This document shows positions 59,937 to 64,000 of a stretch of 64,000 nt of DNA, one piece after another; position 1 is the stretch's first letter; every line of letters begins with the position of its first letter. The position numbers were made by a program, and so were the translations under genes. The DNA comes from Thermomicrobiales bacterium. Its GTDB lineage: Bacteria > Chloroflexota > Chloroflexia > Thermomicrobiales > CFX8. The notes below the pieces were generated by a model. The model worked only from the letters and a program-made list of their open reading frames with translations, searched no databases and was not told the DNA's origin. Where the stretch lies: assembly GCA_037045155.1 (NCBI GenBank), contig JBAOIG010000003.1, forward strand, positions 1,054,001-1,118,000. The letters run 5' to 3'.

Positions 59937-61154
59937 CTAGCTCCCCGGCAGCACCTGAACCGACGTCACAACGATGATCGGCTTGCCGGCAAAGGCGGCC
60001 ACAGCAGGATGGGCCGGATCGAAGCCGGCAATATCCGGCGGGCTACTCGGATCGAAGCGAACGACCGCGCCATTGACGACGATTGTCACGCCGGGGACGA
60101 CCGTCGCTGGCAACTGATCCAGGCCGCCAACGACCATCAATCCTCCGTCGGCGCCGATCGAGATCGCCCGGTCGGTCAGCCTGGCGACGACCGTGTCGAT
60201 CACGGTCACCGTCTTGCCTTCCCAGGTGTCCGGCTGAGACAGAATCTCCTGAGAGGTGGCAGTCGGCGCTGACGCAAGCACCGCGACCACGTCGCTCACG
60301 AAGACCGGCTTACCCTTGTATTGGTCGAACTCAGGGCCGGAGAGAAACGCGAACGGTTCTCCAAGGTTTGCGATCGTCGCGGAATCGAGCTGAACCACCC
60401 GCCCGACGACCTGGACACGAGCTTGTGTGGCCATCTGGGCTGGGACGGCGGCGAACGGCGTTGCGACAAGCATGCCGCTGGCCGCCGGTTCCGCGCCGGC
60501 CGGCGCCATGACGAACGCACGGGCGTCGATGACCGACGAAATCTCACCGCCAACGGCAATCGTGCGACCCTCGAAGCTCGCGGCATCGGCGACGATCTCG
60601 CCGACCGGCACAGCTCCCGCCCGGATCGCCCCGACCACCAGCGATGATTCACCGGCGAAGCGCGCCACATCAAGGCCATCGAGACTGATATCCAGCTCGC
60701 TGGCGGCCTGCTGCGCGTCGAACAGCTCGACCCGGCCAGCAACCTCGACGAACTCATCGACGGTCAGACCCTTTGGAATAGCGCCAGCGACGCCGAGGAT
60801 GAGCAACTGCTGGCTGGAATCGGTGATGACGACAGCGTTATCACTAAGAACTGTGTCGACGTAGCCGTGCGTCAACACCGTCTGACCCGTGTGACCTGAA
60901 GGGTCGGAGAGCAGTTCCGCGACCGTCGCCACCGAGCCGGACAACGTCCCTGGCGTTGCCGAAGATCCGACACCCGCGCCCGGAGTGCCAGGGTGATTCG
61001 GAGCCACCGTCGTCGCTGTTGCGGACGCTTCTACACCAGCCTCAGGGGTTGCGGTCGCATTCGTGTCTGAGTTTCGCGAGCATGCGCCGCCCAGCAACAG
61101 CATGGCCAGCAGCAGAGCGGCAGGGGTGAGCCATCGCGGGTTACGGGAGATCAC
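59937..61154 (-). CDS. Lipoprotein with three internal repeats
   Basis: A 405-residue exported lipoprotein. A hydrophobic signal (LTPAALLLAMLLLGG) ends in the lipobox LGGAC with Cys25 as the lipidated residue, then a Thr/Ala/Pro-rich linker. Three repeat units of about 100 residues follow (about 76-174, 183-292, 300-402). Each begins like SQEILSQPDTWEGKTVTVID and later has VVGRVVQLD- and FAGKPIIVVTSVQVL-like segments, suggesting tandem beta-barrel (OB-like) domains. I do not recognise the family. The GTG has GGAGGAG six bases upstream. It converges with coaE. Confidence 0.85.
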   Translation of the reverse strand: MISRNPRWLTPAALLLAMLLLGGACSRNSDTNATATPEAGVEASATATTVAPNHPGTPGAGVGSSATPGTLSGSVATVAELLSDPSGHTGQTVLTHGYVDTVLSDNAVVITDSSQQLLILGVAGAIPKGLTVDEFVEVAGRVELFDAQQAASELDISLDGLDVARFAGESSLVVGAIRAGAVPVGEIVADAASFEGRTIAVGGEISSVIDARAFVMAPAGAEPAASGMLVATPFAAVPAQMATQARVQVVGRVVQLDSATIANLGEPFAFLSGPEFDQYKGKPVFVSDVVAVLASAPTATSQEILSQPDTWEGKTVTVIDTVVARLTDRAISIGADGGLMVVGGLDQLPATVVPGVTIVVNGAVVRFDPSSPPDIAGFDPAHPAVAAFAGKPIIVVTSVQVLPGS

Positions 61155-61255
61155 GTCGGACTCCTCCTCGCGTCAAGCCGGCCGGTCGCAGCCGGGGCGC
61201 CAACTGTGGATGGATACCAGATTCGATAGCGCCGCGTCGAGCGTCGGACTGCGGC

Positions 61256-61606
61256 TTATCCCCCACCGTTGTCGTCGCTCCAGCCTGGCGGGGGAACCCA
61301 GAAGAGCGTGCGCAGGGCGTAGCGCGGCGAGCGCGGCATCTCGTCAGCCGCGCGGGTCGGTGGGTCACTCGCGCCGATCAGCTCCCAGCCACGGGGCAGA
61401 AGCAGCGTTGCGATTGTCTCCTGCGTCCACTGATCTGCTTCGAGGTAGAGATCCGGCCGGCCGACAGGATCGAGCTCCGGCTCGACCTCGACCTCGCGGA
61501 CGATGTCGATGCCCATATCCGTCTCCAGGTAGACGGTGACACGCACCAGCGCCTCACCATCGACGACGACCGGCACGCAGAGCCCCTCGACTTGTCCGAA
61601 CTTCAT
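61256..61606 (-). CDS. Conserved-looking protein of unknown function
   Basis: A 116-residue acidic protein not recognised. Beta-strand-like N-terminus (VEGLCVPVVVDGEALVRVTV), an acidic EVEVEPELDPVG stretch, a helical ADQWTQETIATLLLP and an ordered W/P-rich end (LFWVPPPGW). No signal or membrane segment. GGAGGTGGTAG immediately before the ATG supports real translation. It lies upstream of the lipoprotein on the same strand and could share its transcript. Confidence 0.6.
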   Translation of the reverse strand: MKFGQVEGLCVPVVVDGEALVRVTVYLETDMGIDIVREVEVEPELDPVGRPDLYLEADQWTQETIATLLLPRGWELIGASDPPTRAADEMPRSPRYALRTLFWVPPPGWSDDNGGG

Positions 61607-61773
61607 CTACCACCTCCGCGAGCCGGCCACTGATGTGATCATACTGTCCCTCGCGATGCGTCAGCGCCGCTCGGCGGCGATTGCTACACTTCAGCGCGAC
61701 GAAGCATCCGAACAACTTGTACTGTGCGTCGACGCCAACACTCGCGCCGCCACGAATGAAGGATAGCCAGACG

Positions 61774-62893
61774 ATGGAACAGAACCTCCGAGACACGCTC
61801 GAAGGGATCAAGCTGCGGCTCGACGAGATCGGGGTGCGTCTTTGACTTACCTGAGATGCGCCGCGAGCTAGGAGAGCTCGAGGCACAGTCAGTTGTGCCG
61901 GGCTTCTGGGATGACGCCGGCCGCGCTCAGCGTCTGATGCAACGCCTCACCGGCATCCGCAACCAGATCGACGAGTGGGAGCGGATGAGCCAGCAGGCAG
62001 TCGATCTGCTTGAGCTTTACGAGCTGGCAGAGGACGACGAGGAGATGGTCGCTGAGATCACTACTCAGACGAACCAGCTTGCCCATCAACTCGACCAGAT
62101 GGAGATCCAGCTTCTGCTCAGCGGCGAGCACGACGAGAGCAACGCCCTGCTGGCGATCCACGCCGGGACAGGCGGTATCGACGCGCAGGACTGGGCCGAG
62201 ATGCTGAGCAGGATGTATCTACGCTGGGCCGCCAAGCGTGACTTCTCGACCTCGATCCTCGACTGGACCGAGGGTGAAGAAGCGGGCATCAAGAGCACGA
62301 CGATCGAGATTCGCGGGCGTTATGCCTACGGGTTACTGAAAGGCGAAGCCGGCACGCATCGGTTGGTTCGCCTATCGCCATTTGACTCGGCGCACCGACG
62401 CCACACCGCGTTTGCGCTTGTCGAGGTGCTGCCGGAGGTCGAGAACGACTCCGAGGTCGAAATTCGCGATGAGGACATCCGCCTCGACACGTATCGCTCC
62501 TCCGGGGCCGGCGGGCAGCACGTCAACAAGACCAGCTCGGCGATCCGGATCACCCATTTCCCGACCGGCATCGTTGTTACCTGCCAGGACGAACGCTCAC
62601 AGCTCCAGAACAAGGAGTCGGCGTTCAAGATACTGCGCTCGCGGCTGGTTGAGCTGAAGCTCCGTGAGCAGGAGGCCGAGCGCGCCAGGCTCAAGGGCGA
62701 ACACGTCACCGAGGGGTGGGGAAACCGCATCCGATCTTACGTCTTGCAGCCGTACACGATGGTCAACGACCACCGAACGGACTTCTCGACGAGCAATGTG
62801 CAGGCGGTGCTCGACGGAGACCTCGACCCGGCGATCGAGTCATACCTCCACCAGCAGCTCCAGGACCAGCAGGAGCAGGTGCGTGCGGACTAG
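61774..62893 (+). CDS. prfB: Peptide chain release factor RF2 (programmed +1 frameshift)
   Basis: RF2 is encoded in two frames. The first 23 codons (61774-61842) end in CTT TGA; skipping one base at 61843 continues as GAC TTA CCT from 61844 to 62893, giving about 372 residues. The main part has the SPF anticodon motif (VRLSPFDSAHRRHT) and the GGQ motif (SSGAGGQHVNKTSSAI) for peptide release at UGA/UAA. AAGGAT lies before the ATG. A downstream ATG at 61856 would give a protein missing the N-terminal region, so the frameshift form is preferred. The stop overlaps the next gene. Confidence 0.93.
61831..61846 (+). promoter_or_regulatory. prfB programmed frameshift site
   Basis: GGGGTGCGTCTTTGAC holds the slippery CTT followed by in-frame TGA and C, as in known RF2 genes, with an internal GGGG that may act as the ribosome-binding-like stimulator (its spacing is a little longer than in E. 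coli). Low RF2 levels slow termination at the weak UGAC context and raise frameshifting, giving autoregulation. The mechanism is established for other bacteria and inferred here. Confidence 0.9.
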
Positions 62894-64000
62894 TCTGCGC
62901 GCGTTCGCGCTCCTGATCCTCGCGCTTTCCGCCGTCGTTGTCGCCGCGCCACGATCGACGCGAGCTGCAAACGTCAGCTTCGTCGACATGAGCGCAACCT
63001 CGATATTCCAGCGATCGATGACGTTCAATCTCACCGCCGAGGCGACCTCGCCGATCGTCGAGGTCGCGCTCTTCTGGCAGCCGGCCGGCGACCGGGTGTT
63101 GCAGGCCGCCTACCCTTCGGTCGAGCCCAACCGGCGGATAGTGGTGAGTCATGACGTCGATACGAACGCGGATTATCTGCCGCCGGGGCTCGACATCATC
63201 TATCACTGGCGAGTGACCGAACAAGATGGCGATGTCACGGAGTCTCAACCCCAGACGCTCTTCTACATGGATGACGGGCTGGACTGGAACCACGTGACCG
63301 ACGGGCTGGTCACCGTCTACTGGCATCGGGGAGACCAGAGCTTCGCGCATGACATCGTTGAGACAGCCACCCGCGGGATCGACCGGCTCAGCGAGAAGTT
63401 CGGCGTCGTCGCCAGCGAGCCAATCCGGCTCGTCATCTACGGCGACAGCCGCTCGTTCAGTCGAGCGCTGCCGCCGAACTCAGCCGAGTGGATCGGCGGC
63501 CAGGCGCATCCGGAGTGGAACCTGATCGTTGCCGAGATCGACCCGGGTAACGCCGCGGCGGCCGAAGTCCGTCGGATGGTGCCACACGAGATATCGCATC
63601 TCATCCTGCACCAGGCGACGGCGAACCCGTTCAACACACCGCCCAACTGGCTTGACGAAGGACTGGCAGTCTATAACCAGGAGACTCCTGACCCGCAGTT
63701 TCGGGGTGTGCTCGATCGGGCAATCACCGAGGGACGGTTGATCCCCGTCCGCGCGCTCAATTCCAGCTTCCCGAGCGATCCCGATCAGGCGATCCTGTCA
63801 TATGCTCAGAGCGGATCGATTGTCGCGTTCATTGCCGACGATTTGGGCGAGGAGAAGCTGGCGGCCCTGGTCGCCGTCTTTCGCGACGAGGTGTCCTACG
63901 CTGAGGCAGTTGACCGCTCACTCGGGATGACGATTGATGAGCTGGACTCCGCATGGAAGGCTTCGCTTGACTACCAGGGGGACGCTCCGCCGGAGACAAG
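62883..64000 (+). CDS. Secreted peptidase MA family metalloprotease, C-terminus cut off
   Basis: At least 372 residues, running off the right edge. A signal peptide (LRAFALLILALSAVVVAAPR) is followed by an Ig-like region (about 30-130). A gluzincin-type metallopeptidase domain follows, with the zinc motif HEISH in VRRMVPHEISHLILHQ (about 237) and downstream WLDEGLAVYNQE with the third ligand. The GTG at 62883 overlaps the prfB stop by 11 bases and has AGGAG 7 bases upstream. I expect an envelope-located protease; substrate unknown. It is cotranscribed with prfB, probably by chance of position. Confidence 0.8.
   Translation, partial: MRTSLRAFALLILALSAVVVAAPRSTRAANVSFVDMSATSIFQRSMTFNLTAEATSPIVEVALFWQPAGDRVLQAAYPSVEPNRRIVVSHDVDTNADYLPPGLDIIYHWRVTEQDGDVTESQPQTLFYMDDGLDWNHVTDGLVTVYWHRGDQSFAHDIVETATRGIDRLSEKFGVVASEPIRLVIYGDSRSFSRALPPNSAEWIGGQAHPEWNLIVAEIDPGNAAAAEVRRMVPHEISHLILHQATANPFNTPPNWLDEGLAVYNQETPDPQFRGVLDRAITEGRLIPVRALNSSFPSDPDQAILSYAQSGSIVAFIADDLGEEKLAALVAVFRDEVSYAEAVDRSLGMTIDELDSAWKASLDYQGDAPPET

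Noticed and set aside
61774..61860. prfB as a pseudogene broken by a stop at codon 24
   Set aside because: The stop is in the exact CTTTGAC context of the known RF2 programmed frameshift, and the downstream frame is intact.
1..64000. CRISPR arrays, tRNA or rRNA genes, prophage or insertion sequences
   Set aside because: Reading the intergenic regions I found no regularly spaced repeats, no tRNA-like T-loop or cloverleaf, no rRNA segment, and no transposase, integrase or phage structural gene.

Overview
The window is a GC-rich, gene-dense bacterial chromosome segment made mostly of conserved housekeeping genes. Gene content and order are consistent with a Chloroflexota bacterium near the Thermomicrobia/Sphaerobacter group. 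Supporting signs are a DUF177-rpmF-fab cluster beside coaD, rsmD and recG, an actinobacterial-like SepIVA coiled-coil gene, a B. subtilis-type LexA box, many GTG/TTG starts, and hairpin repeats of a kind scattered through such genomes. The assignment is inferred from content, not from a database search. I see no tRNA, rRNA, CRISPR array, transposase, integrase or phage gene.

Layout. 1-7.2 kb: a partial class III aminotransferase, a D-cysteine desulfhydrase-like enzyme, priA, def, gmk and the ribosome-rescue factor rqcH. 7.3-18.6 kb: a long minus-strand run reading recG, rsmD, coaD, a SepIVA-like gene, DUF177, rpmF, fabH, fabD, fabG, accC, nusB, acpP, tatC. It joins fatty-acid synthesis to ribosome and CoA functions, and a good promoter lies upstream of DUF177. 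18.8 kb: an isolated infA with an N-terminal extension. 19.3-31 kb: an accessory catabolic block with gamma-glutamyltransferase, amidohydrolase, UroD-like protein and S9 peptidase on the minus strand. On the plus strand it has threonine dehydratase, DinB-like protein and FAD oxidoreductase, followed by a secreted SGNH hydrolase and a dimethylarginine-hydrolase-like enzyme.

31-34 kb: NERD-membrane protein, holB and ricT in overlapping minus-strand order. 34.1-39.3 kb: five glycosyltransferases joined by 1-4 base overlaps, probably a surface-glycan operon, followed by an L,D-transpeptidase. 40.8-45.8 kb: lysA, rpoD, obgE and yggT. 46-51.8 kb: fumC, a large LuxR-type ATPase regulator and a divergent PPK2. 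51.8-57 kb: an SOS mutasome operon (imuB, DUF6504, dnaE2) behind a promoter whose spacer contains a LexA box. 57.2-64 kb: an ABC-F ATPase, coaE, a lipoprotein with three internal repeats, a small unknown protein, prfB with a programmed +1 frameshift, and a partial HExxH peptidase.

The most notable observations are these. The same 12-base LexA box occurs at the mutasome promoter and across the start of priA. DnaE2 carries an in-frame insert of about 95 residues made from hairpin-repeat and G-run DNA. The lipoprotein has a three-fold domain repeat, and a perfect palindrome overlaps the -35 element of the rpmF/fab promoter. No wholly new multi-gene system is evident; the best lead for new biology is the SOS mutasome locus and its possible link to priA.
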